11,574 nucleotides of DNA from Actinomycetota bacterium (GTDB lineage Bacteria; Actinomycetota; Actinomycetes; Nanopelagicales; Nanopelagicaceae). The position numbers were made by a program, and so were the translations under genes. The notes beneath the pieces are model-generated. The model was given only the letters and a program-made list of their open reading frames with translations, was not told the DNA's origin and did no database searches. The stretch is taken from contig JAPLBI010000055.1 of NCBI GenBank assembly GCA_026392815.1, positions 1 through 11,574 on the forward strand. The letters run 5' to 3'. Of the stretch, positions 1 through 6,294 are shown in pieces (within the stretch, counting starts at the first letter, position 1; each line of letters opens with the position of its first letter).

Positions 1-581
1 CAAATGATCCACTCGGATTCTCATTTGAAGGTGGCAGCGGCAAGATCTATGTTGGATCTAACGGACTCTGCAAACTTTCGACTCCAGTGTGGAACGCTGA
101 GAAGAAGTCTTTGAGTTACAAAGCATCTGCTCCGCGCCTGGCGCCAGATGGTAAGTCAGTTAACACTGGTTTTTACTATGCAACGATTTCATCTGCCGAT
201 GCGCTAGCTCTTTGGGGGCTAAAGAAGGCAGAAGATGCAGCATCGGCTTTAACTATCTCAGTTCGCACAAGCGAAGGCGGAACCACCGCAGCAACTAAAA
301 CTGTTGCTGTTAAGAATGGTCGAATTATCATTCAGGTATTCGGCTTTGAATTTCCAGATCCGATGCTAGATATCTCGCTAAATCCGAGCTATGACTTAAT
401 GGCTTCATCTGCAGGGGCGGCAAGCAATATGTCTGCATCCGGAACCGTGAGAACCACAGCTTCGCCTAAGCCAACGCCAACGCCAAAGGTGACGTCGATT
501 TCGTGTATTAAAGGTAACCAGTTAAGAAAGGTCACTGGCGTTAAGCCAAAGTGCCCTACTGGATTTAAAAAGCGGTCTTAA
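1..581 (+). CDS. Secreted/surface protein of unknown function, 3' part only
   Basis: The frame is open from position 3 to the TAA at 579-581 with no stop, so the gene begins upstream of the window; the GTG at 87 is probably internal. About 192 residues are visible. The body is rich in Ser, Ala, Thr and Gly with alternating hydrophobic residues, suggesting beta-rich extracellular domains; I recognise no catalytic motif. Near the end is a Pro/Thr linker (PKPTPTPK, 465-488), followed by a basic tail of about 27 residues with two cysteines (498-578: ISCIKG, then KVTGVKPKCP, then GFKKRS). From memory, tails of this kind close many exported proteins of planktonic freshwater actinobacteria; their role is not known to me. 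No LPXTG sortase motif or C-terminal membrane helix is present. The signal peptide, if any, lies outside the window. The gene is convergent with rpmB, 16 nt away. Function unknown; export is inferred from composition and tail. Confidence 0.75.
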   Translation, partial: NDPLGFSFEGGSGKIYVGSNGLCKLSTPVWNAEKKSLSYKASAPRLAPDGKSVNTGFYYATISSADALALWGLKKAEDAASALTISVRTSEGGTTAATKTVAVKNGRIIIQVFGFEFPDPMLDISLNPSYDLMASSAGAASNMSASGTVRTTASPKPTPTPKVTSISCIKGNQLRKVTGVKPKCPTGFKKRS

Positions 582-597
582 TTAGATCTAAGAAGCT

Positions 598-783
598 TTA
601 GCGAGAAACTTTTCCGGCTTTAAGGCAGGAAGTACAGACGTTCTGACGCTTAGCTGTTCCACCGACAAGTGTCTTAATGCGTTGGATATTTGGATTCCAG
701 CGACGACGAGTCTTTACCTGAGAGTGTGAAACGTTATTTCCAAAGCTGGGCCCTTTGCCACAGATATCGCATGTTGATGCCAC
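598..783 (-). CDS. rpmB: Large ribosomal subunit protein bL28
   Basis: A 61-residue protein of the 50S subunit. It starts CDICGKGPSFGNNVSHS and carries two CxxC pairs (Cys5/Cys8 and Cys50/Cys53), so this is the zinc-ribbon (C+) form of bL28. The central basic stretch (KTRRRWNPNIQRIK) is typical of the family and binds rRNA. The start is GTG (781-783 on the minus strand), supported by a strong Shine-Dalgarno AAGGAG (complement of 791-796) 7 nt upstream. It is transcribed divergently from recG. In Bacillus, rpmB is likewise divergent from the yloU-yloV-recG side of the locus; here the yloV-type gene is absent and recG follows directly. Length is normal and identity is secure. Confidence 0.97.
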   Translation of the reverse strand: MASTCDICGKGPSFGNNVSHSQVKTRRRWNPNIQRIKTLVGGTAKRQNVCTSCLKAGKVSR

Positions 784-800
784 AGCGTTACTCCTTATAG

Positions 801-836
801 ATCTTTAACTTAATGAACAGGGCGTAAGGGTAGCAA
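801..836 (-). promoter_or_regulatory. Putative sigma-70-type promoter for rpmB
   Basis: On the minus strand, TTGCTA (complement of 831-836; 4 of 6 matches to TTGACA) is followed after 18 nt by TAAGTT (complement of 807-812), which fits the actinobacterial -10 pattern TANNNT. Transcription would start around 800, giving a leader of about 17 nt that holds the AAGGAG ribosome binding site. Position and spacing fit, but the match is by eye and the -35 is imperfect. Confidence 0.4.
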
Positions 837-877
837 GAAGGCCAACTTCACGCTAATTCCAAGGAATCCACGCGAGA

Positions 878-3070
878 ATGGCTCCTATGGCGATCGCAGA
901 AGGCAGGCTCACAACCAAGTTGGTTGATGTCGTAGGCGATCGCACCGCCAAAGTCTTGGATACCGTTTTTGGTTACCGAACCGTCTCAGATTTATTACAC
1001 CACTATCCGCGTCGCTATTTGGTTCGCGGAGAGTTAAGTGACATTGCCGAACTTAATGAGGGCGATGAAGTAACGGTACTGGCAGAGATTTACTCTTCAA
1101 GCAGCCGCAAATTGCAGGGCCGCAAGGGCAGCATTCTCGAAGTTATCGTCACCGATGGCAGCGCAAAGATGTCGCTAACTTTTTTCAATCAAGCTTGGCG
1201 CGAGAAAGAGTTGCGTGTAGGTAGACAGGGGCTTTTTGCAGGGAAGGTGGGAGTCTTTAACGGTAAACGCCAGTTGGCACACCCAGATTACGAAATGGTC
1301 CCTGATGGCAGTGATGTTGATTCTGCCGTTGCAGATTTTGCTGGAAAATTTCTGCCGGTATATCCAGCCAGCTCAAAACTTCCTTCCTGGAAGATTGCGC
1401 AATGTGTAAAGCTGGCCATTGATTCTTTAGATGAAGTCCCAGATTTCATCCCGCCACATATCCTTGAGAAGTTTAATTACCCATCCGCTCAGCAGGCGCT
1501 AATTCAGATACATAACCCAGTTGATCTAGATAGCGCAGAACTTTCTAAGGCGCGCTTAACCTTTGATGAAGCGTTCTTACTGCAACTCTTACTTCTTGAG
1601 CGCAGAGCCGAGCTACGCGCGCTCAAGACTGTCGCCCGACCAGTTAAGTCCGGTGGAATTCTAGAAACTTTTGATAAATCGCTACCGTGGAAGTTAACGC
1701 CTGGACAGGTAGAAGTTTCACGTGAGATTGAAAGTGATTTAGCAGCCGATATTCCAATGCATCGATTGCTACAAGGTGAAGTTGGTTCAGGTAAAACTGT
1801 GGTCGCACTTCGCGCCATGTTGGCGGTAGTCGATAGTGGCGGACAAGCAGCGTTACTTGCTCCAACAGAAGTTTTAGCGGCGCAGCATCTGCGTACTATT
1901 GAAAAATTGCTCGGACCGTTAGCCCAAGGAGGAATGCTGGGTGGCGTTGAAAACGCAACGCAAATAACTTTATTAACCGGTTCGCAGAACGCGGCCGCGC
2001 GCAAAGAAGCGCTTGCTCTTGCCGCATCTGGCCAGGCAGGAATTGTTATTGGAACCCATGCGCTCCTTAGCGAGAGCGTAGTTTTTAGCGACCTTGGCTT
2101 AATTGTTGTAGATGAGCAACATCGCTTTGGAGTTGAGCAACGAGATGCGCTGAAAGCAAAGGCAGTTAACCCACCACACCTGTTGGTTATGACTGCAACT
2201 CCAATACCTAGAACTGTTGCGATGACCGTCTTTGGCGATTTAGATATTTCAACTCTGCGCGAACTACCGCTAGGTCGCCAGCCAATCACAACGCACGTTG
2301 TACCAACTATGGAGAAACCAACTTTCTTAGACCGCGCGTGGGAGCGAATTCGCGAAGAAGTTTCACAAGGGCACCAGGCTTACATAGTTGCACCGCGCAT
2401 CGCCACCGGAAGTTCTGAAGATGCAGATTTAGATTTTCTCTACGGCGAACAATCTCCTGATATCGCCTCCGCTGAAGAGTTAGCACCGAAGTTGCATGGG
2501 GGAGCGCTTAAGGGCTTACGGATCGCGCCTTTGCATGGACGCTTAACCACTGAGTTAAAGGATGCGACGATGCAGGCCTTTTCTGCAGGTGAGATAGATG
2601 TACTTGTTTCAACGACAGTTATTGAAGTCGGCGTGGATGTTCCAAATGCCACAGTTATGGTGATTATGGATGCAGATCGCTTCGGCGTATCTCAGTTACA
2701 TCAATTACGTGGTCGAGTTGGCCGCGGCACTTCACCCGGTTTATGTCTGCTTGTATCTGGCGCGCCAATCGAAACGCCAGCACGTGAGCGATTGGAAGCA
2801 GTATCTAAGACCCAAGATGGCTTCGAACTTTCCCGTATTGATCTTGAACAAAGACGCGAAGGCGATGTATTAGGTGCGACACAATCCGGCGCTCGGTCAC
2901 ATCTTCGCTTGCTGCGCGTCTTGCGAGATGAAGGGCTGATTGAGGAAGCTCGCAACGTTGCCGCAGAATTGTTAGAAAGCGATAGCTCTCTCAAAGGCTA
3001 TCCTTTGCTCAAAGATGAGTTAGAGATGTTAAAGAAAGAGCAAACATCTACATATATCGATAAAGGTTAG
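878..3070 (+). CDS. recG: ATP-dependent DNA helicase RecG
   Basis: A double-stranded DNA translocase that remodels stalled replication forks and branch-migrates Holliday junctions. The 730 residues match the size of actinobacterial RecG (E. coli about 693). An N-terminal OB-fold wedge domain lies at about residues 60-155 (EVTVLAEIYSSSSRK to KRQLAHPDY). The superfamily 2 motor follows: Walker A GEVGSGKT at 300-307, DEQH box at 412-415, motif III TAT at 439-441, and the motif VI region GRVGRG at 612-617, with a RecG-type C-terminus (QRREGDVLGATQSG). The start is the first of two close ATGs (878 and 887); AAGGA at 861-865 is 12 nt upstream of the first, and downstream in-frame starts would be further from it. 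rsmD begins 10 nt after the stop, so the two genes are probably co-transcribed. All core motifs are intact. Confidence 0.97.
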   Translation: MAPMAIAEGRLTTKLVDVVGDRTAKVLDTVFGYRTVSDLLHHYPRRYLVRGELSDIAELNEGDEVTVLAEIYSSSSRKLQGRKGSILEVIVTDGSAKMSLTFFNQAWREKELRVGRQGLFAGKVGVFNGKRQLAHPDYEMVPDGSDVDSAVADFAGKFLPVYPASSKLPSWKIAQCVKLAIDSLDEVPDFIPPHILEKFNYPSAQQALIQIHNPVDLDSAELSKARLTFDEAFLLQLLLLERRAELRALKTVARPVKSGGILETFDKSLPWKLTPGQVEVSREIESDLAADIPMHRLLQGEVGSGKTVVALRAMLAVVDSGGQAALLAPTEVLAAQHLRTIEKLLGPLAQGGMLGGVENATQITLLTGSQNAAARKEALALAASGQAGIVIGTHALLSESVVFSDLGLIVVDEQHRFGVEQRDALKAKAVNPPHLLVMTATPIPRTVAMTVFGDLDISTLRELPLGRQPITTHVVPTMEKPTFLDRAWERIREEVSQGHQAYIVAPRIATGSSEDADLDFLYGEQSPDIASAEELAPKLHGGALKGLRIAPLHGRLTTELKDATMQAFSAGEIDVLVSTTVIEVGVDVPNATVMVIMDADRFGVSQLHQLRGRVGRGTSPGLCLLVSGAPIETPARERLEAVSKTQDGFELSRIDLEQRREGDVLGATQSGARSHLRLLRVLRDEGLIEEARNVAAELLESDSSLKGYPLLKDELEMLKKEQTSTYIDKG

Positions 3071-3080
3071 GGATAGATAA

Positions 3081-3653
3081 ATGCGCATCATCGCAGGACT
3101 TGCCAAGGGGCGAAACATTGCCGCTGTGGCAGGTGCCACCCGACCAACTTCTGATCGCGCCCGCGAAGCGCTTTTTTCTACCTTGGCATCTGAATTTGGT
3201 GACTTTGCAGGGCTTCATATTTTGGATTTATATGCTGGCACCGGTGCAATCGCGCTCGAATCACTTTCCCGAGGCGCCGAGATTGTTCACGCAGTTGAAA
3301 AAGATGAACAAGCGCAGAAGTCGATTACCGCAAACTTCGAAAGCATCAAGACCGCGCAGTGTCCAGGCAGCTTCCATCTCTTTGGAATGAGCGTTCACCG
3401 TTTCTTGCAGGATCGGGCAACAGTTCCGTATCACTTCATTTATATTGATCCACCATATGATGTAGAAGATATTGATGTAATTGAAAATCTCATTCAACTT
3501 CGCGAGGGCGGATTTCTCCATCCACAAGCGCTAATTGCAGTTGAGCGAAATTCCAGAGTAAAGGAAATCTCTTGGCCAGATGGATACCAGGCTCTGCGCG
3601 AAAAGAATTATGGGCAAGCGACCATTTTCTATGGGGTTCCAGCCGAGCTTTGA
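3081..3653 (+). CDS. rsmD: 16S rRNA (guanine(966)-N2)-methyltransferase RsmD
   Basis: An S-adenosylmethionine-dependent enzyme that methylates G966 of 16S rRNA during 30S assembly. The 190-residue protein opens MRIIAGLAKGR and has the family block RPTSDRAREALFS at about 21-33. The SAM-binding loop is DLYAGTGA at 49-56, followed by ALESLSRGA. The catalytic motif IV is DPPY at 123-126, characteristic of N-methyltransferases acting on exocyclic amines. The start is fixed by the strong Shine-Dalgarno AGGGA (3069-3073) 7 nt before the ATG, overlapping the recG stop codon, so translation may be coupled to recG. It directly precedes coaD, the usual bacterial rsmD-coaD pairing. Nothing unusual is seen in the protein. 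Confidence 0.95.
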   Translation: MRIIAGLAKGRNIAAVAGATRPTSDRAREALFSTLASEFGDFAGLHILDLYAGTGAIALESLSRGAEIVHAVEKDEQAQKSITANFESIKTAQCPGSFHLFGMSVHRFLQDRATVPYHFIYIDPPYDVEDIDVIENLIQLREGGFLHPQALIAVERNSRVKEISWPDGYQALREKNYGQATIFYGVPAEL

Positions 3654-3685
3654 GCCTGAAAATGGATAACCACGCTGATCGTTGC

Positions 3686-3698
3686 TAGCGTTTACTCC
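3686..3698 (+). promoter_or_regulatory. Putative leaderless -10 element for coaD
   Basis: TAGCGT (3686-3691) matches TANNNT and lies 7 nt before the coaD ATG, which would then be the first transcribed base. No Shine-Dalgarno-like sequence precedes this ATG. The same arrangement, with a closely related sequence, precedes smc. The -35 region is weak. Leaderless mRNAs are common in actinobacteria; assigning one here is an inference. Confidence 0.4.
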
Positions 3699-4178
3699 AT
3701 GAAGCGCGCAGTTTGCCCAGGATCATTTGATCCAATCACCTTTGGCCATCTCGATATTATCGAGCGCGCGAGCAGCCAGTTTGATGAAGTTATTGTTGCC
3801 GTATTGGAAAATCGCACTAAGGCTTCGCTCTTTACAGTAGGAGAGCGTATGGAGATGGCTCGTAAAACTACTTCTAAATTTAAGAACGTCAAGGTTGATT
3901 CTTGGCATGGATTGCTAGTTGATTACTGCAAGGAAAATTCGATCCAAGCGATCGTTAAAGGTTTGCGCGCGGTTACCGACTTTGATTACGAACTTCAGAT
4001 GGCGCAAGTAAATCTCCAAGGATCTGGCGTCGAAACTATGTTTATGGCAACTGCTCCAACCCACTCATTTCTATCATCTTCAATCGTTAAAGAGCTCGCT
4101 CATTTCGGTGGAGATGTATCCTCTATGGTTCCAGGCGTCGTAAATGATGCACTTAAAGCACGAGTAGCAGGGAAGTAA
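3699..4178 (+). CDS. coaD: Phosphopantetheine adenylyltransferase CoaD
   Basis: Catalyses ATP + 4'-phosphopantetheine to dephospho-CoA + diphosphate, the fourth step of CoA synthesis from pantothenate, in the cytosol. At 159 residues it has the standard length. The nucleotidyltransferase signature is GSFDPITFGHLDI at about 8-20, with the T/HxGH-type motif TFGH at 14-17. Further family blocks are NRTKASLFTVGERMEM (38-52), the substrate-binding block GLRAVTDFDYELQMAQVN (88-104) and the second ATP-binding motif SSSIVKE (126-132). The ATG has no visible Shine-Dalgarno in the 45-nt gap after rsmD but has a suitably placed -10-like hexamer, so a leaderless transcript may supply it in addition to read-through from recG-rsmD. 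The next gene begins 2 nt after its stop. Confidence 0.97.
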   Translation: MKRAVCPGSFDPITFGHLDIIERASSQFDEVIVAVLENRTKASLFTVGERMEMARKTTSKFKNVKVDSWHGLLVDYCKENSIQAIVKGLRAVTDFDYELQMAQVNLQGSGVETMFMATAPTHSFLSSSIVKELAHFGGDVSSMVPGVVNDALKARVAGK

Positions 4179-4180
4179 AA

Positions 4181-4663
4181 ATGGACTCGATTGAAAAACT
4201 CAGCACCGCAATTACTCTCATCGAAGAGGCTCGCGGAGTTCCACTTTCTGCTTCCTGCGTTGTACATCGCGGCGAGATTCTAGAAATTTTAGATGGCGCA
4301 CGAATTGCACTTCCACAAGATTTATCTGCAGCTGAAGCGATTTTGGTGCAGCGCGATAATTTAGTCGAGGAAGGTAGAGCATCGGCTGAACAGATGATCG
4401 CTACAGCACGCGAAGATGTTGCCCGCATGATCGAACAAACCGCGATCGTTCAGGCTGCTCGCGATGAAGCGCAACGTATCCTCGATGACGCTCGTGCACT
4501 TGCCGCCGATGAGCGCGCTGAAGTAGAAAGCTACATTGATGGTCGCCTTGCCACTCTAGAAGTGATCCTCAATAAGACTCTTGATGCAGTAGCCCGCGGT
4601 CGTGAGCGACTAGATGGCGCAAACGATAAAGATGTTTTATCTCAATTAGCTGACGACAAGTAA
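4181..4663 (+). CDS. SepIVA/DivIVA-like coiled-coil protein
   Basis: 160 residues, soluble, no signal peptide or membrane helix. The N-terminal block includes VPLSASCVVHRGEILEILD (about 20-38), followed by ALPQDL, which I recognise from actinobacterial proteins annotated as cell division initiation or ATP-synthase-B-like. From about 50 to 150 it is an almost continuous helix rich in Ala, Glu, Arg and Asp, consistent with a coiled coil. The end (about 118-145) resembles the segment ESYIDGRLATLEVILNKTL followed by RGRERL seen in that family. The mycobacterial gene at the same place, beside the yceD homologue and rnc, is Rv2927c, whose M. smegmatis counterpart SepIVA is an essential DivIVA-domain protein of septum and polar growth. 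Position and motifs together support homology; the cellular role here is inferred. Start: Shine-Dalgarno AGGGAAG (4169-4175) lies 5 nt upstream, inside the end of coaD, so the two are probably translationally coupled. The protein is shorter than the mycobacterial one (about 245). Confidence 0.72.
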   Translation: MDSIEKLSTAITLIEEARGVPLSASCVVHRGEILEILDGARIALPQDLSAAEAILVQRDNLVEEGRASAEQMIATAREDVARMIEQTAIVQAARDEAQRILDDARALAADERAEVESYIDGRLATLEVILNKTLDAVARGRERLDGANDKDVLSQLADDK

Positions 4664-4712
4664 TTAGCACTTAGTTATATAGCCAAGAAGATATCAAGAA
4701 GAGAAAATACCC

Positions 4713-5315
4713 ATGTCGCAATCTTCATCTAAGGCCTCACAGGTCTTTGAATTCAATACTTTTGAACTTCCTCGCCGTGCGGGAGAGATGAAGGAATATC
4801 AGTTAGATCTAGAAATTTTGGAGCCGATTGGCGTTCCGCTGGTGAGCGTCCCAGCCGGTGATGTTATTGAAGTAGATCTGCGCCTGGAATCCGTTACTGA
4901 GGGAGTCTTATTAAGCGCTGATCTATATGCGATCGCAAAGGGCGAGTGCATTCGTTGCCTTGATCCAGTTGAAATTACCGTTGAACGAAAGATTCAAGAG
5001 CTCTATCGCTACGAGCCAAGTAAAGATTCTGGCAAAAAGGGTAAGAAGTCCAAGCGCGCAGCTGATGACGACGTAGATCTGGAAGAAGATGACGAACTTT
5101 GGATGGATGGCAATGTGATGGATCTTGAGCCACCAATTCGGGATGCCGTTGTCTTAGATCTACCGATCAACCCGCTCTGCTCAGAAGAGTGCCTCGGGCT
5201 CTGTCCAGATTGCGGTCAGAAGTGGGCAGATCTTCCGGAAGGCCACCAGCATGAGGCGATCGACGCTCGCTGGGCGGGCTTGGCTGGACTGGATTTTAAG
5301 AAATCGGATGAATAA
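4713..5315 (+). CDS. yceD: YceD/DUF177 family protein
   Basis: A 200-residue member of the DUF177/YceD family, almost always encoded just before rpmF. The biochemical role is unsettled; in plants and bacteria the family has been linked to 23S rRNA or ribosome assembly. Two cysteine clusters are visible: CIRC at 79-82 and CSEECLGLCPDC covering Cys156, Cys160, Cys164 and Cys167, arranged as a probable metal site. Between them is a lysine-rich then acidic stretch (about 104-128), likely flexible. The family motif DLPINPLCSEECLGLCP is intact. The start ATG has only a weak purine-rich stretch upstream (AAGAAGAGA near 4695). The 49-nt gap from the preceding gene is AT-rich and could hold a minor promoter, but none is convincing. 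The rpmF start is 72 nt downstream. Confidence 0.9.
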   Translation: MSQSSSKASQVFEFNTFELPRRAGEMKEYQLDLEILEPIGVPLVSVPAGDVIEVDLRLESVTEGVLLSADLYAIAKGECIRCLDPVEITVERKIQELYRYEPSKDSGKKGKKSKRAADDDVDLEEDDELWMDGNVMDLEPPIRDAVVLDLPINPLCSEECLGLCPDCGQKWADLPEGHQHEAIDARWAGLAGLDFKKSDE

Positions 5316-5387
5316 GGGATACTTACCTCCTAACCGAGTTAAGCCAATTTTTACCAATAGGTTTAAAAGAGATTAAGGACGATTACC

Positions 5388-5561
5388 GTGCCAGTTCCAA
5401 AGCGAAAGATGTCTCGTTCGAAGACACGCTCACGCCGCTCAATGTGGAAGACAACTGCAGCATCACTTGCAGCATGCCCACAGTGCCAGCAGCCAAAGCT
5501 CACACATACAGCATGCCCAACCTGCGGAACATATAACCGCCGCCAGGTTCTCGAGGTCTGA
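5388..5561 (+). CDS. rpmF: Large ribosomal subunit protein bL32
   Basis: A 57-residue 50S protein. It begins MPVPKRKMSRSKTRSRRS, the typical bL32 N-terminus, with a very basic RNA-binding half, then a zinc ribbon with two CxxC pairs (Cys30/Cys33 and Cys43/Cys46) and ends GTYNRRQVLEV. The start is GTG at 5388-5390, supported by the Shine-Dalgarno AAGGA (5375-5379) 8 nt upstream. The initiator sits directly before PVPKRK, as in other bL32 proteins. It belongs to the conserved yceD-rpmF pair. Its TGA stop (5559-5561) lies 1 nt before the proposed rnc start, and its last codons contain the likely rnc ribosome binding site. Confidence 0.96.
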   Translation: MPVPKRKMSRSKTRSRRSMWKTTAASLAACPQCQQPKLTHTACPTCGTYNRRQVLEV

Positions 5562-5565
5562 TCTG
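5553..5565 (+). promoter_or_regulatory. Ribosome binding site and proposed CTG start of rnc
   Basis: GAGG (5553-5556) inside the penultimate codons of rpmF is followed after 6 nt by CTG (5563-5565), just past the rpmF TGA. This is the only initiator-like codon close to where RNase III homologues begin. The arrangement suggests termination-reinitiation coupling between rpmF and rnc. CTG initiation is rare, so this is a proposal. Confidence 0.5.
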
Positions 5566-6240
5566 TTCTCTACTTTAACTGCGCAACTCGGGATCACATT
5601 AAAGCCCGAATTGCTCGAGTTAGCTTTTACCCATCGATCATTTGCATATGAGACCGGTGCTAAAGAAACAAATGAACGTTTAGAATTTTTAGGTGATTCA
5701 GTACTTGGTTTAATTGTTACTGAAGAGCTCTACCTTCGTTATCCAGATTTAGATGAATCACGTTTATCTCCACTGCGATCTGGAATCGTAAATATGCGTG
5801 CGCTCGCAGATATTGCGCGCACACTCGAACTCGGAAAATATATACGCCTTGGAAAAGGTGAAGAAGTCACCGGTGGGCGCGATAAAAACTCACTACTTGC
5901 CGATGCTCTAGAAGCCTTGATTGGCGCTATTTATCTGGAGTGCGGATTTGCAACAACTACTACCGTTGTTCGCACGTTAATTAATGAGACTCTCGAAAGC
6001 GCTATGGCAAAGGGCGCTGGGCTAGATGGCAAGACCGCGCTCCAAGAATTAGTTTCATCACTTGGAAAAGGCACCCTCGAATATTTAGTAACTGAAGAAG
6101 GCCCAGACCACGATAAGAGTTTCACCGCTGTAGCGATGGTCGCCGGTGAAGCAGTTGCGCAAGGTATCGGTAAGAGCAAACGCGAAGCAGAGCAATCAGC
6201 GGCTCGTTCTGCCTACGAAATTCTCGCAACCCTCAAGTAG
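5563..6240 (+). CDS. rnc: Ribonuclease III
   Basis: A double-strand-specific endoribonuclease that processes 16S/23S precursor rRNA and structured mRNAs, acting as a homodimer with Mg2+. From the proposed CTG start it has 225 residues, close to the usual 220-240. The signature NERLEFLGD is at 37-45 (Glu41 and Asp45 as metal ligands); the second acidic pair is Asp114 and Glu117 in LLADALEALIGAIYLE. A double-stranded RNA binding domain spans about 155-223 (KTALQELVSSLGKG to SKREAEQSAARSAYEIL). The start is uncertain: TTG at 5467 would read 95 nt of rpmF in another frame, and TTG at 5611 would cut into the first helix (ELLELAFTHRSF). From memory, M. tuberculosis RNase III has about 18 residues before the matching glutamate, which places the start near 5554-5563. 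The domain content is certain; only the N-terminus is open. Confidence 0.93.
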   Translation: MFSTLTAQLGITLKPELLELAFTHRSFAYETGAKETNERLEFLGDSVLGLIVTEELYLRYPDLDESRLSPLRSGIVNMRALADIARTLELGKYIRLGKGEEVTGGRDKNSLLADALEALIGAIYLECGFATTTTVVRTLINETLESAMAKGAGLDGKTALQELVSSLGKGTLEYLVTEEGPDHDKSFTAVAMVAGEAVAQGIGKSKREAEQSAARSAYEILATLK

Positions 6241-6275
6241 TACTTCACTCGCGTCACGTACGTAAAGACGCCACC

Positions 6276-6294
6276 TAAACGGTAGGTTTACGCC
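6276..6294 (+). promoter_or_regulatory. Putative leaderless -10 element for smc, within an inverted repeat
   Basis: TAGGTT (6283-6288) fits TANNNT and lies 6 nt before the GTG start of smc, so transcription would begin at or beside the start codon. No Shine-Dalgarno is visible in the 54-nt gap after rnc. A perfect inverted repeat TAAAC-n5-GTTTA (6276-6280 and 6286-6290) overlaps the hexamer and might be an operator, though it is short enough to be chance. Confidence 0.45.

Noticed and set aside
582..591. Palindrome TTAGATCTAA between the first gene and rpmB as a bidirectional terminator
   Set aside because: Only 10 bp, AT-rich, no loop and no T tract; too weak to act as an intrinsic terminator.
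1504..2289. Long minus-strand open frame of 261 codons
   Set aside because: It lies wholly antisense to the intact helicase core of recG; its translation is rich in Ser, Arg and Ala with no recognisable domain, as expected for a shadow frame.
5467..5562. TTG 5467 as the start of rnc
   Set aside because: The added segment is the rpmF coding sequence in another frame, overlaps rpmF by 95 nt and has no counterpart in RNase III homologues.
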